Below, one piece after another: positions 1-5,881 of a stretch of DNA of 12,203 nt (the stretch's first letter is position 1; the number at the start of each line of letters is the position of its first letter). The notes under the pieces were generated by a model. The model had not been told where the DNA came from, searched no databases, and saw nothing but the letters and a program-made list of their open reading frames with translations. The stretch comes from Planctomycetota bacterium (GTDB taxonomy: Bacteria > Planctomycetota > Phycisphaerae > WQYP01). The stretch covers positions 1 to 12,203 of the forward strand of contig JAJZOA010000038.1 in assembly GCA_021852225.1 (NCBI GenBank), given 5' to 3'. Both the position numbers and the translations under genes were made by a program.

Positions 1-2
1 TT

Positions 3-68
3 ATTGTCATCGACCGCATGACCAGCAATACCGTGGCCTGCGGCATGATTCTGGAGCGTGAATCCGCG
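3..68 (+). pseudogene. cysN: C-terminal CysN fragment on the opposite strand
   Basis: Plus-strand frame 3 reads [16 protein letters not shown] and a few more residues. This matches the conserved C-terminal segment of CysN: E. coli has FIDRLSNVTVGAGM, from my memory of that protein. The segment normally lies about 100 residues downstream of where the minus-strand cysN loses homology. The frame stays open to a TGA at 114-116, but beyond about 68 it only reads antisense to the minus-strand cysN. The fragment is open at the window edge. It could be the tail of the same gene inverted, a second cysN copy, or a fold-back assembly artefact. Confidence 0.75.
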
Positions 69-1059
69 CACGGCGCGGCGGATCCTGCGGATGAACGAGC
101 ATGTCTCCGCGGCTGATATCCACTTCATCGGCAAGGGTCAGTGTGACGGCCATCGGGCACTGGGCGGATTCGAGTTCGCCATCCAGTGTGACGATTGATT
201 TAATTTTGCTGCGCCGGCCGGAAGGCAGGACCATAATCGGATCGCCCCGCCGCACCACGCCGGAAGCCACGGTGCCGGCAAAGCCGCGGAAATTCAAATT
301 CGGCCGCAGCACCATCTGCACGGGAAAGCGGAAATTTTGCATGTTACGGTCCGAAGCGATATGCACGGTTTCCAGATGGCCCAGCAGTGTCGGACCCTGG
401 TACCACGGCATACGGGAACTCGGCTCGACGACGTTGTCGCCGTTTAAGGCGGAAATGGGAATAAAATGCACATCGCGAATGTCCAGCCGTTCCGCAAAAG
501 CCGCATATTGGGCTTTGATTTCGTTGAAACGCAGCTCGGAAAAATCCATCAGGTCCATTTTATTAATGGCCACCACCAGGTGGGAAATTCCCAGAAGCGA
601 ACAGATAAAGCTGTGGCGGCGTGTCTGCGCCAGTACACCGTGCCGCGCATCAACCAGAATAATCGCCAATTGGCAGGTGGAAGCCCCGGTGGCCATATTG
701 CGGGTGTATTGTTCATGACCGGGCGTGTCGGCAATGATGAATTTGCGTTTGTCGGTGGAAAAATAGCGATACGCCACATCAATCGTGATGCCCTGCTCCC
801 GCTCGGCCTTCAGCCCGTCGGTAAGCAATGCCAGGTCCACGGCGCCGCCCGTGGTGCCGTGCTTGACGCTGTCGCGCCGGATGGCGGCAAGCTGATCTTC
901 ATAAATCATTTTGGTGTCATGCAGCAACCGCCCGATCAGGGTGCTTTTGCCGTCATCCACGCTGCCGCAGGTTAAGAACCGCAGCATCTCCTTGCGCTGG
1001 TTGCGCGCCAGATAGGAATGAATATCTTCGTTGTTCAGGGCCTGTTCAATGGCGGTCAT
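7..1059 (-). CDS. cysN: Sulfate adenylyltransferase subunit 1 (CysN), 3'-truncated by an inverted junction
   Basis: GTPase subunit of ATP sulfurylase. With CysD it turns sulfate and ATP into adenosine 5'-phosphosulfate, with GTP hydrolysis driving the reaction, in the cytoplasm. Visible motifs are the P-loop GSVDDGKS (residues 32-39), the switch region [15 protein letters not shown] (86-100), DTPGH (111-115), NKMD (166-169) and SAL (203-205). A domain-II beta barrel follows, up to ISRGDMLVH near residue 323. ATG at 1057-1059 has AAGGA 11 bases upstream. The E. coli protein is about 475 residues. Here homology stops near residue 330 and the last 20 or so residues before the TGA at 7-9 are junk, because the strand of the gene switches at about 60-75. 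About 100 codons of domain II/III are missing. It lies 57 bp downstream of cysD. Whether a CysC (APS kinase) domain was fused at the C-terminus cannot be told. Confidence 0.9.
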   Translation of the reverse strand: MTAIEQALNNEDIHSYLARNQRKEMLRFLTCGSVDDGKSTLIGRLLHDTKMIYEDQLAAIRRDSVKHGTTGGAVDLALLTDGLKAEREQGITIDVAYRYFSTDKRKFIIADTPGHEQYTRNMATGASTCQLAIILVDARHGVLAQTRRHSFICSLLGISHLVVAINKMDLMDFSELRFNEIKAQYAAFAERLDIRDVHFIPISALNGDNVVEPSSRMPWYQGPTLLGHLETVHIASDRNMQNFRFPVQMVLRPNLNFRGFAGTVASGVVRRGDPIMVLPSGRRSKIKSIVTLDGELESAQCPMAVTLTLADEVDISRGDMLVHPQDPPRRARIHAPESCRRPRYCWSCGR

Positions 1060-1116
1060 TGTCGGATTTTTCCTTGTTGGTCAAATGCACTTGCCGTGGT
1101 CATGGCATTCGGGTGT

Positions 1117-2076
1117 TTAAAAATATCCTTCCCGTTTTTTGGCTTCCATGGAACCCTGCTCGTCATGGTCAATGGCGCGGCCGGCCCGTTCGGACTGCCT
1201 GAACAGCAGCATTTCCTCGATTATTTTTTCCAGCGTATCGGCCTGGGATTCAATCGCCCCGGTCAACGGATAACAACCCAGCGTGCGGAAACGGACTCTT
1301 TTGATTTCCGGTTTTTCGCCTTCATGCAGCGGATAGCGGTGGTCATTGACATAAATCAGCTGCGGATCGCGACGCACCACGGGCCGCGGGGCGGCGAAAT
1401 AAAGCGGGCAGATCGGAATTTTTTCAAAATGAATATATTGCCATATATCCAGTTCCGTCCAATTGGACAAGGGAAATACCCGGATTGAATCCCCCTTGTT
1501 GATGCGGGCGTTGTACAAATTCCACATTTCCGGCCGCTGATTTTTCGGATCCCATTGATAATGCCGGTCGCGGAAGGAAAAGATGCGTTCCTTGGCGCGG
1601 GATTTTTCCTCTTCGCGGCGGGCGCCGCCGAAGGCGGCGTCAAACTGGTATTGGCGCAGCGCCTGCAACAACCCCTGCAGATTCATGTTGTAGGTGTATT
1701 TCACACTGCCGGATTCAAACGGATTAATGCCGGCCTTGATGGCGTCCCAGTTGGTGTGCACCAGCAATTTCAAATCAAATTCAGCCACCTGGGAATCGCG
1801 GAATTTATACACCTCCTGAAAGTCCCAGGTGGTGTCAATATGCAAAAATGGAAAGGGCACCTTGGCCGGGAAAAAGGCCTTGCGCGCCAGGTGCAGCATG
1901 ACCGATGAATCCTTCCCGCTGGAAAACAGCATGACCGGATTCGCAAATTCAGCGACCACTTCGCGAATGATATGGATGCTTTCAGCCTCCAGTTCGCGAA
2001 GATGGGTAAGCGGGGCCTCATTTTTGCCGTGGCTGGCGATACTGGCGATTTTTGCTGGTTCCTGCATAGTCTGCAA
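1117..2076 (-). CDS. cysD: Sulfate adenylyltransferase subunit 2 (CysD)
   Basis: Catalytic adenylyltransferase subunit of ATP sulfurylase and partner of CysN. It belongs to the PP-loop ATP pyrophosphatase (PAPS reductase-like) family. The PP-loop SSGKDSS is at residues 52-58, followed by the family blocks [31 protein letters not shown] and [11 protein letters not shown]. It ends in the typical [10 protein letters not shown]. At 319 residues it is close to the roughly 300 of E. coli. The chosen start is TTG at 2074-2076, because AGGAG (2084-2088) lies 7 bases upstream. An ATG three codons in (2065-2067) is the alternative but would sit 16 bases from that site. It is the first gene of the operon with cysN and is transcribed from the promoter at 2148-2176. 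Confidence 0.95.
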   Translation of the reverse strand: MQTMQEPAKIASIASHGKNEAPLTHLRELEAESIHIIREVVAEFANPVMLFSSGKDSSVMLHLARKAFFPAKVPFPFLHIDTTWDFQEVYKFRDSQVAEFDLKLLVHTNWDAIKAGINPFESGSVKYTYNMNLQGLLQALRQYQFDAAFGGARREEEKSRAKERIFSFRDRHYQWDPKNQRPEMWNLYNARINKGDSIRVFPLSNWTELDIWQYIHFEKIPICPLYFAAPRPVVRRDPQLIYVNDHRYPLHEGEKPEIKRVRFRTLGCYPLTGAIESQADTLEKIIEEMLLFRQSERAGRAIDHDEQGSMEAKKREGYF

Positions 2077-2108
2077 AGTTTAGCTCCTCTGGGGCCTCTG
2101 TCCAAGAG

Positions 2109-2129
2109 GGTTGGGGAACGACTCCAACC
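2109..2129 (-). promoter_or_regulatory. Hairpin in the cysD 5' leader
   Basis: GGTTGG (2109-2114) and CCAACC (2124-2129) form a 6-bp stem, with one further G-C pair beyond a mismatch, in the predicted cysD leader just upstream of the ribosome-binding region. I do not recognise a known riboswitch. It could be simple leader structure. Confidence 0.3.
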
Positions 2130-2135
2130 ATTGGA

Positions 2136-2155
2136 ACTATTCCGATAAGAATAGT
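2136..2155. promoter_or_regulatory. Inverted repeat, candidate operator over the cysD promoter
   Basis: ACTATTC-CGATAA-GAATAGT has perfect 7-base arms around a 6-base spacer and covers the -10 box and likely start point of the cysDN promoter. Its size and AT-rich arms suit a dimeric winged-helix regulator. Rrf2-family proteins such as CymR are known to repress sulfur-assimilation genes through sites of this general shape. The assignment to that family is inference. Confidence 0.45.
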
Positions 2156-2176
2156 AGGAGATCGTCGAATCGTCAA
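2148..2176 (-). promoter_or_regulatory. Predicted sigma70-type promoter of cysD-cysN
   Basis: On the minus strand TTGACG (2171-2176) and TATTCT (2148-2153) are separated by exactly 17 bases, placing the transcript start near 2141 and giving a leader of about 65 bases before the cysD start. The -10 box is embedded in the inverted repeat at 2136-2155, which suggests repressor control. The prediction rests on motif match and position only. Confidence 0.55.
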
Positions 2177-2346
2177 GCCCGGTCCCGCCGTTTACTCTAC
2201 CGGACAGCGGCAATTTCCCATGTTTTTAAGTACAAATTAAGACCGCGGAGCCAGCGCCAGCGTCTAAAATCCTATTTCTACCTATTTTCGCAATATTTCA
2301 ACGCATATCGGTTGGCATGGCGCGCGTTCTCAAGTTATTGGCTTCC
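2177..2346. other. Intergenic region between cysD and the tRNA promoter
   Basis: This stretch lies between the divergent cysD and tRNA-Lys promoters. I see no convincing gene in it. Short open frames on both strands have no ribosome-binding site or family resemblance. It is AT-rich between about 2215 and 2310, as expected of upstream promoter DNA. Confidence 0.5.
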
Positions 2347-2374
2347 TTGCCATTCCGGGCAATAGCCGTAAAAT
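2347..2374 (+). promoter_or_regulatory. Predicted promoter of tRNA-Lys
   Basis: TTGCCA (2347-2352) and TAAAAT (2369-2374) are spaced 16 bases apart, about 40 bases before the mature tRNA start. Transcription would begin near 2381, within the hairpin at 2376-2410. This is a motif-based prediction. Confidence 0.4.
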
Positions 2375-2375
2375 A

Positions 2376-2410
2376 CGATGCTCCCGATTTTAACCCAGTC
2401 GGGGGCATCG
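2376..2410. terminator. 12-bp hairpin between the tRNA promoter and the tRNA, possible terminator on the minus strand
   Basis: CGATGCTCCCGA (2376-2387) and TCGGGGGCATCG (2399-2410) pair over 12 positions around an 11-base loop. The only non-Watson-Crick position is a U-G wobble in plus-strand RNA. Read on the minus strand the stem is followed by TATTTTAC, so it could end leftward transcripts from the integrase before they reach cysD. In the plus direction there is no T-run, and the stem would be part of the pre-tRNA leader. Terminator function is uncertain. Confidence 0.35.
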
Positions 2411-2415
2411 CTTCT

Positions 2416-2488
2416 GAGGCCGTAGCTCAGCTGGTAGAGCAACAGACTTTTAATCTGTGGGTCCTGGGTTCGATCCCCAGCGGCCTCA
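2416..2488 (+). tRNA. tRNA-Lys (anticodon UUU)
   Basis: A complete cloverleaf is visible. The acceptor arm GAGGCCG (2416-2422) pairs with CGGCCTC (2481-2487), with discriminator A at 2488. The anticodon stem ACAGA/TCTGT (2442-2446/2454-2458) encloses loop CTTTTAA with anticodon TTT at 2449-2451. The T arm CTGGG-TTCGATC-CCCAG is intact. CCA is not encoded. A T-run follows at 2489-2494. The gene is the integration target of the element to its right, and its 3' half is the likely attachment core, restored by the incoming element. Confidence 0.97.
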
Positions 2489-3815
2489 TTTTTTCGGCAG
2501 AGTGCAACGTGGCGCAATTTCGTTCATTTTCCTGCGAAATATGCGGTTTTTTGGCGTTACCGGTTTTTTCCAGCGATGCAGGTAAATGCGAATTTAGGCA
2601 CCCAAAAGCAAGGTCCATGGTGCTACCTTTGGTGCGACAAAGACCTGTATTGGCCGTTTGGCCACTGGGTTCCATGGCGGCCTTCCCAGTGGCCTTCGGC
2701 TGCGCATTATCAAATCGTGGCAGTCGAGCCATGGCGTCCAACGTTGGCAGTTGCGTAACGTCCGTATAGACGACATTGGTAAGCCGTTGGTCAGAATGGC
2801 GCATGATTTCTTGTGCCGTTCGCGGGGATACGCCGGACCGTGCCAGCAATGTGGCGGTTGTATGGCGCATGGAATGCCAGTCGATTATCCTGCCTTGTGC
2901 GTCCACACGGGGTATTCCTGCGGATTTCAGGTCGGCGTTGAACTTCCGCATCTTATGTGGTTCCATCACGCCCTTAAAAACTGGCGCTGTGGGCTCCGCT
3001 TCATCAGGTTTGATCCGGTGGAGTTCCGCGGCCAAGTCGTCTCGCAACCAAAGCACCGCCCGCTTGCCATTCTTGGTCGTGCTGGCCCTTAACTCCACGA
3101 ACGGATCGGGACAATCAAGATGAACATCGCCCCATTGCAGTTGGCGCATTTCTCCCCGGCGAGCGCCGGTAAGAATGGCGAACAGATATGCCACTTTGCG
3201 CGACCCGGCAACGGCTAACAGTCGTTCAATCTCTTCGATCGTTAAAGCCCGGCGCTGCCGTCGGACGTCGCCGTTTATTTTCACTTCAGAAATATTAGCA
3301 AGTGGATCTTGCGGCAGCCGATTGAGGCGCATGCACCAGCGGCAAAAAGCTCGTGCTGTGCCAAGGTAGTGGTTTAACGTCTTGGGAGCGGCTTCGCTCT
3401 GCCCTTCGCGCCAGCGAACGAAGGAGTTGGCCGTGATGTCAGGCAAACGAGTCCAATTACAGTTCACGGCCAGTTTTTCCAATCGCTTTTCGTTGATATA
3501 AATATGTGCCTTATCGCGACCAGCCGCTTTCAAATCGGCAAGGTATTCCCGAACATGTTCACTCAATGGCTTCTTGCGGTGCTCGGCAAAGTGATCAATG
3601 AGCCCCTGCTCTCCCCGGGCCAGCCGTTTCTCATGTTCGGCGGCCTTGGCCGTAGTGGCGGTTTTGTCGGTGTAGCCGGGATAGCTTCGTTTATCGCCGA
3701 TGACCTTGTAATACCAAATCCGGCTGCGGGCGTGTTTCGCGCCGAGAGTGTCCTTCCGGCAAGACTTGCCGGTTGTGGGATTCAGCCATATCGAACGCTT
3801 GAATACGCTGGCCAT
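2427..3815 (-). CDS. int: Tyrosine recombinase (ICE integrase)
   Basis: Site-specific recombinase that inserts and, with an excisionase, excises the element at tRNA-Lys. It has 462 residues from ATG 3813-3815, which has GAGGAGG 6 bases upstream; an in-frame ATG at 3887 lacks such a site. The N-terminal SAM-like DNA-binding domain is around residues 75-165 and the catalytic domain around 185-360. The full active-site set is visible: R219 (TGARRGE), K248, H314-x-x-R317 (DWHSMRH), H340 (IMRH) and nucleophile Y350. A tail of about 110 residues follows Tyr350, which is long for the family. Its last 20 residues (443-462, MRPLGIEPRTHRLKV and beyond) are antisense tRNA, with the stop in the tRNA D arm. 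The GLIDHFAEHRKKPLSEH block and the overall layout resemble integrases I associate with Planctomycetes. Confidence 0.95.
   Translation of the reverse strand: MASVFKRSIWLNPTTGKSCRKDTLGAKHARSRIWYYKVIGDKRSYPGYTDKTATTAKAAEHEKRLARGEQGLIDHFAEHRKKPLSEHVREYLADLKAAGRDKAHIYINEKRLEKLAVNCNWTRLPDITANSFVRWREGQSEAAPKTLNHYLGTARAFCRWCMRLNRLPQDPLANISEVKINGDVRRQRRALTIEEIERLLAVAGSRKVAYLFAILTGARRGEMRQLQWGDVHLDCPDPFVELRASTTKNGKRAVLWLRDDLAAELHRIKPDEAEPTAPVFKGVMEPHKMRKFNADLKSAGIPRVDAQGRIIDWHSMRHTTATLLARSGVSPRTAQEIMRHSDQRLTNVVYTDVTQLPTLDAMARLPRFDNAQPKATGKAAMEPSGQTANTGLCRTKGSTMDLAFGCLNSHLPASLEKTGNAKKPHISQENERNCATLHSAEKMRPLGIEPRTHRLKVCCSTS
2447..2488. other. Probable attachment site (att) in the 3' half of tRNA-Lys
   Basis: Tyrosine recombinases that use tRNA genes commonly cross over between the anticodon loop and the 3' end of the tRNA. 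Here the integrase gene abuts and overlaps exactly this part, which marks the left end of the element. The exact core cannot be fixed, because the second copy would be at the far end of the element, outside the window. No repeat of this tRNA segment occurs elsewhere in the window. Confidence 0.6.
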
Positions 3816-3855
3816 GGTCGGCCTCCTCAATTTACAAAGCTTCTGATGGGAAATA

Positions 3856-3870
3856 TATCTCGCCGAGATA
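3856..3870. promoter_or_regulatory. 15-bp palindrome between xis and int
   Basis: TATCTCG-C-CGAGATA is a perfect odd palindrome 41 bases upstream of the int start, in the 100-bp gap between the excisionase-like gene and int. It may be an operator for int or a binding site for Xis or another accessory protein. No T-run follows, so it is not a terminator. The role is inference. Confidence 0.4.
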
Positions 3871-3915
3871 GACAAGACACGGCCCATCTCAGGTTGATAA
3901 CACCAATCAAAGTCG

Positions 3916-4131
3916 TCAATTCCGATGAATTGCCATTTCTTGGAGTCGTTTCACGAATTCTTCAATTTCGGATTCCAGAATCCGCGTACTGCGCGAGCCG
4001 ATATGGACGGCGTGAAGCTGACCTTCCGAAATCAATTGCCACATTTTACGTGTGCTGATGCCGAGCCGCTGCGCCGCTTCCGGCACGGTCAACAATTGGG
4101 CATGTTGTTTTGTCTCAGTGATCGTCTTCAT
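3916..4131 (-). CDS. Excisionase-like helix-turn-helix protein
   Basis: A small DNA-binding protein of 71 residues. LTVPEAAQRLGISTRKMWQLISEGQLHAVHIGSRSTRILESEIEEF (residues 14-59) is a MerR-type winged HTH of the excisionase/HTH_17 family. Such proteins bend attachment-site DNA to favour excision, and many also regulate int. The start is ATG 4129-4131 with GAGGA 7 bases upstream, and the longer in-frame extension to 4209 is rejected because it lies over the promoter. It is co-oriented with and 100 bp upstream of int, the usual xis-int layout. A transcriptional-regulator role cannot be excluded. Confidence 0.85.
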   Translation of the reverse strand: MKTITETKQHAQLLTVPEAAQRLGISTRKMWQLISEGQLHAVHIGSRSTRILESEIEEFVKRLQEMAIHRN

Positions 4132-4162
4132 GGGCGTGTCCTCATAGGTGGTTACTGCTTCA

Positions 4163-4191
4163 TTGTGCTTATGATAGCATATTGGTATAAC
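4163..4191 (+). promoter_or_regulatory. Possible promoter of the 81-residue gene
   Basis: TTGTGC (4163-4168) and TATAAC (4186-4191) are 17 bases apart and upstream of the small gene at 4262. The -35 match is weak. The site overlaps the xis promoter on the other strand, so both could not be fully occupied at once. Confidence 0.35.
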
Positions 4192-4200
4192 TAAAGTCAA
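4171..4200 (-). promoter_or_regulatory. Predicted promoter of the xis-int operon
   Basis: On the minus strand TTGACT (4195-4200) and TATCAT (4171-4176) are 18 bases apart. Transcription would start near 4164, giving a leader of about 33 bases. It interlocks with a weaker plus-strand promoter at 4163-4191. Confidence 0.55.
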
Positions 4201-4261
4201 TACAGTCATTCATGGTGATGGCCTTGCAGGTTTCATGGTCCTGGCATAAGGTAGGTGCATT

Positions 4262-4507
4262 ATGGCAAAGCAAAGTAAATCGTCGAAATCTTCGGAGTTG
4301 GCCCGCAAGCCGCTGACGATGCAGCGAACGTACCGTTTTAATACCCGACTTTTCGAGTCGTTCGAGGAGGATTGCGCCAGGCATCTGGCCAATCCCAAGC
4401 TGGTGCTGGAAGCTCTCATTCTCCATTGGCTTGAACAAAGCGCTGACGCCCGCGGCAGTATCGCCATGCGGCACCGCGAACGCTTTGGTAATGTCACGGG
4501 CGAATAA
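4262..4507 (+). CDS. Small ribbon-helix-helix-like protein, function unknown
   Basis: 81 residues with a basic N-terminus (residues 1-22, rich in Lys and Ser). TYRFNTRLFESFEEDCARHLANPKLVLEALILHWLEQ (23-59) then has the pattern of a strand followed by two helices seen in ribbon-helix-helix (Arc/CopG) proteins. I do not recognise a named family. AAGGTAGG lies just upstream of the ATG. It stands alone on the plus strand between the xis-int operon and the repressor, divergent from the first and convergent with the second (23-bp gap). The position suggests a regulator or accessory DNA-binding protein of the element. An antitoxin seems less likely as there is no adjacent toxin. Confidence 0.65.
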   Translation: MAKQSKSSKSSELARKPLTMQRTYRFNTRLFESFEEDCARHLANPKLVLEALILHWLEQSADARGSIAMRHRERFGNVTGE

Positions 4508-4530
4508 GTCAGATTTCAATTTTGACCAGT

Positions 4531-5196
4531 TCAAAACGCCCCGCGCTTCTTTTTGTCAAAGCGTGTGATTTTCGCCGCTACATAACTCATCCGGACAATA
4601 TGCTCCTTGGGCACGATCATGGGCTTGTAGATCGTGTTGTCGGCCCGCAGTTCCACCCGGCCGTCCTTAAGATCGTAAACGCGTTTAAAAGTGCATTCGC
4701 TGTCACGTTCGGGACTGAAACGCACATAGACGGCATCTCCGTCTTCGATGGGTGTGTTGGGGGAACAGAGGCACACTTCCCCCGGTGCAAACGCCGGGAG
4801 CATGGAATCTCCGACAACCTCAAAGGCAAAGACCAGGGGATCATCTATGCCAGTGCCTACAACGGACACATAGTCACGGCCAATGCCATTATCGCCATCT
4901 AATTCAGAATAATCCGCGGCATGGCCGGCCGGCGCTCTGTTGATCACCGGGGCTTTGCGGTCCAACGTGGCGCGATACTGCTCAATGCGTGATGCCCGCC
5001 AGAGACCGTCAAGTTCTTCCACAGTTAAGCCGAAGGCCTCGGCGATACGCCGATAGGTTCCCTGTTGAGGCAGGTTCTTCTGGGCTTCCAGGCGTGCGAC
5101 ATGCTCGCGTGCAATACCCACCTTCTCGGCAAGGTATTCCTGCTTCCAACCGGCTTTGTGCCGCAACTCTTTGAGAATGTTACCAAACGCTGGCAT
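4531..5196 (-). CDS. CI/LexA-like repressor (XRE HTH plus S24 peptidase domain)
   Basis: 221 residues. An XRE-type helix-turn-helix (about 5-60; WKQEYLAEKVGIAREHVARLE) would bind operators. The C-terminal S24 domain (about 110-215) has GDSM with Ser131 and TFKRV with Lys171, the expected catalytic dyad. A candidate Ala-Gly self-cleavage site is A90-G91 in a linker. In this family RecA-stimulated self-cleavage lifts repression after DNA damage. It sits next to the control region at 5197-5398, with a plus-strand transfer operon on the other side, so it most likely represses transfer genes and itself. The start ATG 5194-5196 has only a weak AGGTG nearby and may be translated from a very short leader, as with lambda cI. 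Cleavage and SOS response are inferred. Confidence 0.9.
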   Translation of the reverse strand: MPAFGNILKELRHKAGWKQEYLAEKVGIAREHVARLEAQKNLPQQGTYRRIAEAFGLTVEELDGLWRASRIEQYRATLDRKAPVINRAPAGHAADYSELDGDNGIGRDYVSVVGTGIDDPLVFAFEVVGDSMLPAFAPGEVCLCSPNTPIEDGDAVYVRFSPERDSECTFKRVYDLKDGRVELRADNTIYKPMIVPKEHIVRMSYVAAKITRFDKKKRGAF

Positions 5197-5205
5197 AACA
5201 CCTAT

Positions 5206-5235
5206 ATTTAACCACTAATTCACTATAAAAGTCAA
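5206..5235 (-). promoter_or_regulatory. Possible repressor promoter
   Basis: On the minus strand TTGACT (5230-5235) is followed after 18 bases by the weak -10 TTAAAT (5206-5211), which would place the start point only a few bases before the repressor ATG. An alternative -10, TATAGT (5222-5227), lacks a matching -35. Confidence 0.35.
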
Positions 5236-5269
5236 GCAAGTGATAATATGCGTGATCTTCTGCTTGACT
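5230..5269. promoter_or_regulatory. Inverted repeat joining the two -35 regions (candidate repressor operators)
   Basis: AGTCAAGCA (5230-5238) and TGCTTGACT (5261-5269) are perfect 9-base inverted arms separated by 22 bases. Each contains the TTGACT -35 hexamer of one divergent promoter. A repressor bound at both arms would block both. The lambda-like arrangement next to a CI-like gene makes these the leading operator candidates. Confidence 0.5.
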
Positions 5270-5292
5270 CCACCTCCACTTGTTCGTAGTAT
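5264..5292 (+). promoter_or_regulatory. Predicted promoter of the DUF2840-like/traF operon
   Basis: TTGACT (5264-5269) and TAGTAT (5287-5292) are spaced exactly 17 bases, the best plus-strand sigma70 match in the region. Transcription would start near 5299, leaving a leader of about 100 bases before the ATG at 5399. A second perfect inverted repeat, TCCACTTG (5275-5282) and CAAGTGGA (5317-5324), brackets the -10 box and start point. Confidence 0.6.
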
Positions 5293-5398
5293 GTTAGGTA
5301 TTGGTTCGCCTTGTGGCAAGTGGACTTTTACTGGGGTTCAAGGCCATATGCCCAATGAATTATTGAAATGCCCGCCATGATGAAAGGAGTTTTTTACC

Positions 5399-5881
5399 AT
5401 GAAACTGCAAGCCTCCACCCGTTTGTTCGCTTACGACCAGCCTGGCCAGAGAATATGCCGGTTGTGTTTCGGGTCACCAATATCCCAGCGCCAAGTACAA
5501 CATAGTGATTATGTCGAAACAATCCATGATTTTCTGCCTACCCAGAGATTTGGCGTGGTGTGGTGGAACAGACGCGGCGACGGTAATCAGCATCGTGTTC
5601 TGGCCGTACTGGAAGCTCTGGAAACAACCAAGATTGGGGTAAAGGTGCCGGATGTCTCGGCCAAGGTACTGGTACATGCTCTGATCGAACAGGAAGGACC
5701 GGCAGGTGAGGACGGGCCGGTGGATGGATTCCTGCTGCTGTTGGACCAGATTCGTGATGGCGGCAGCGAGCCGGAGAGGTTGCCATCGTTGATATTCAGG
5801 ATTTTGGGGCACCATATCCAAATTACCCGGTGTTTTCGTGAAGGCCGGGTGCGTGGTTGGAGCAAGGTGTGCCTCAACTGA
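5399..5881 (+). CDS. DUF2840-like conjugation-associated protein
   Basis: 160 residues, with no signal peptide or membrane segment. ATG 5399 has AAAGGAG 8-10 bases upstream. The pattern LCFGSP...HDFLPTQRFGVVWW (residues 22-56) followed by VPDVSAKVLVHALIEQEGP...LLLLDQI (83-118) recalls DUF2840 proteins, which in proteobacterial Trb-type ICEs are encoded directly before traF. The resemblance is a reading by eye and distant, but the traF neighbour supports it. The family's function is unknown to me. The gene overlaps traF by 13 bp, implying translational coupling, and is the first gene after the repressor-controlled promoter. Confidence 0.7.
   Translation: MKLQASTRLFAYDQPGQRICRLCFGSPISQRQVQHSDYVETIHDFLPTQRFGVVWWNRRGDGNQHRVLAVLEALETTKIGVKVPDVSAKVLVHALIEQEGPAGEDGPVDGFLLLLDQIRDGGSEPERLPSLIFRILGHHIQITRCFREGRVRGWSKVCLN

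Noticed and set aside
466..975. 169-codon plus-strand frame
   Set aside because: Antisense to conserved CysN motifs (P-loop, DTPGH, NKMD), with no ribosome-binding site; it is a shadow of cysN.
2317..2769. Plus-strand frame over the tRNA
   Set aside because: Runs through the tRNA gene and antisense to the integrase; chance open frame.
4262..5196. Toxin-antitoxin pair formed by the RHH-like gene and the repressor
   Set aside because: The genes are convergent rather than in an operon, and the second is a full XRE-S24 repressor, not a toxin.
5348..5380. Ten-codon upstream frame (ATG CCC ... TGA) in the leader of the DUF2840-like gene
   Set aside because: No ribosome-binding site before it and no codon bias to judge; too short to call a leader peptide.
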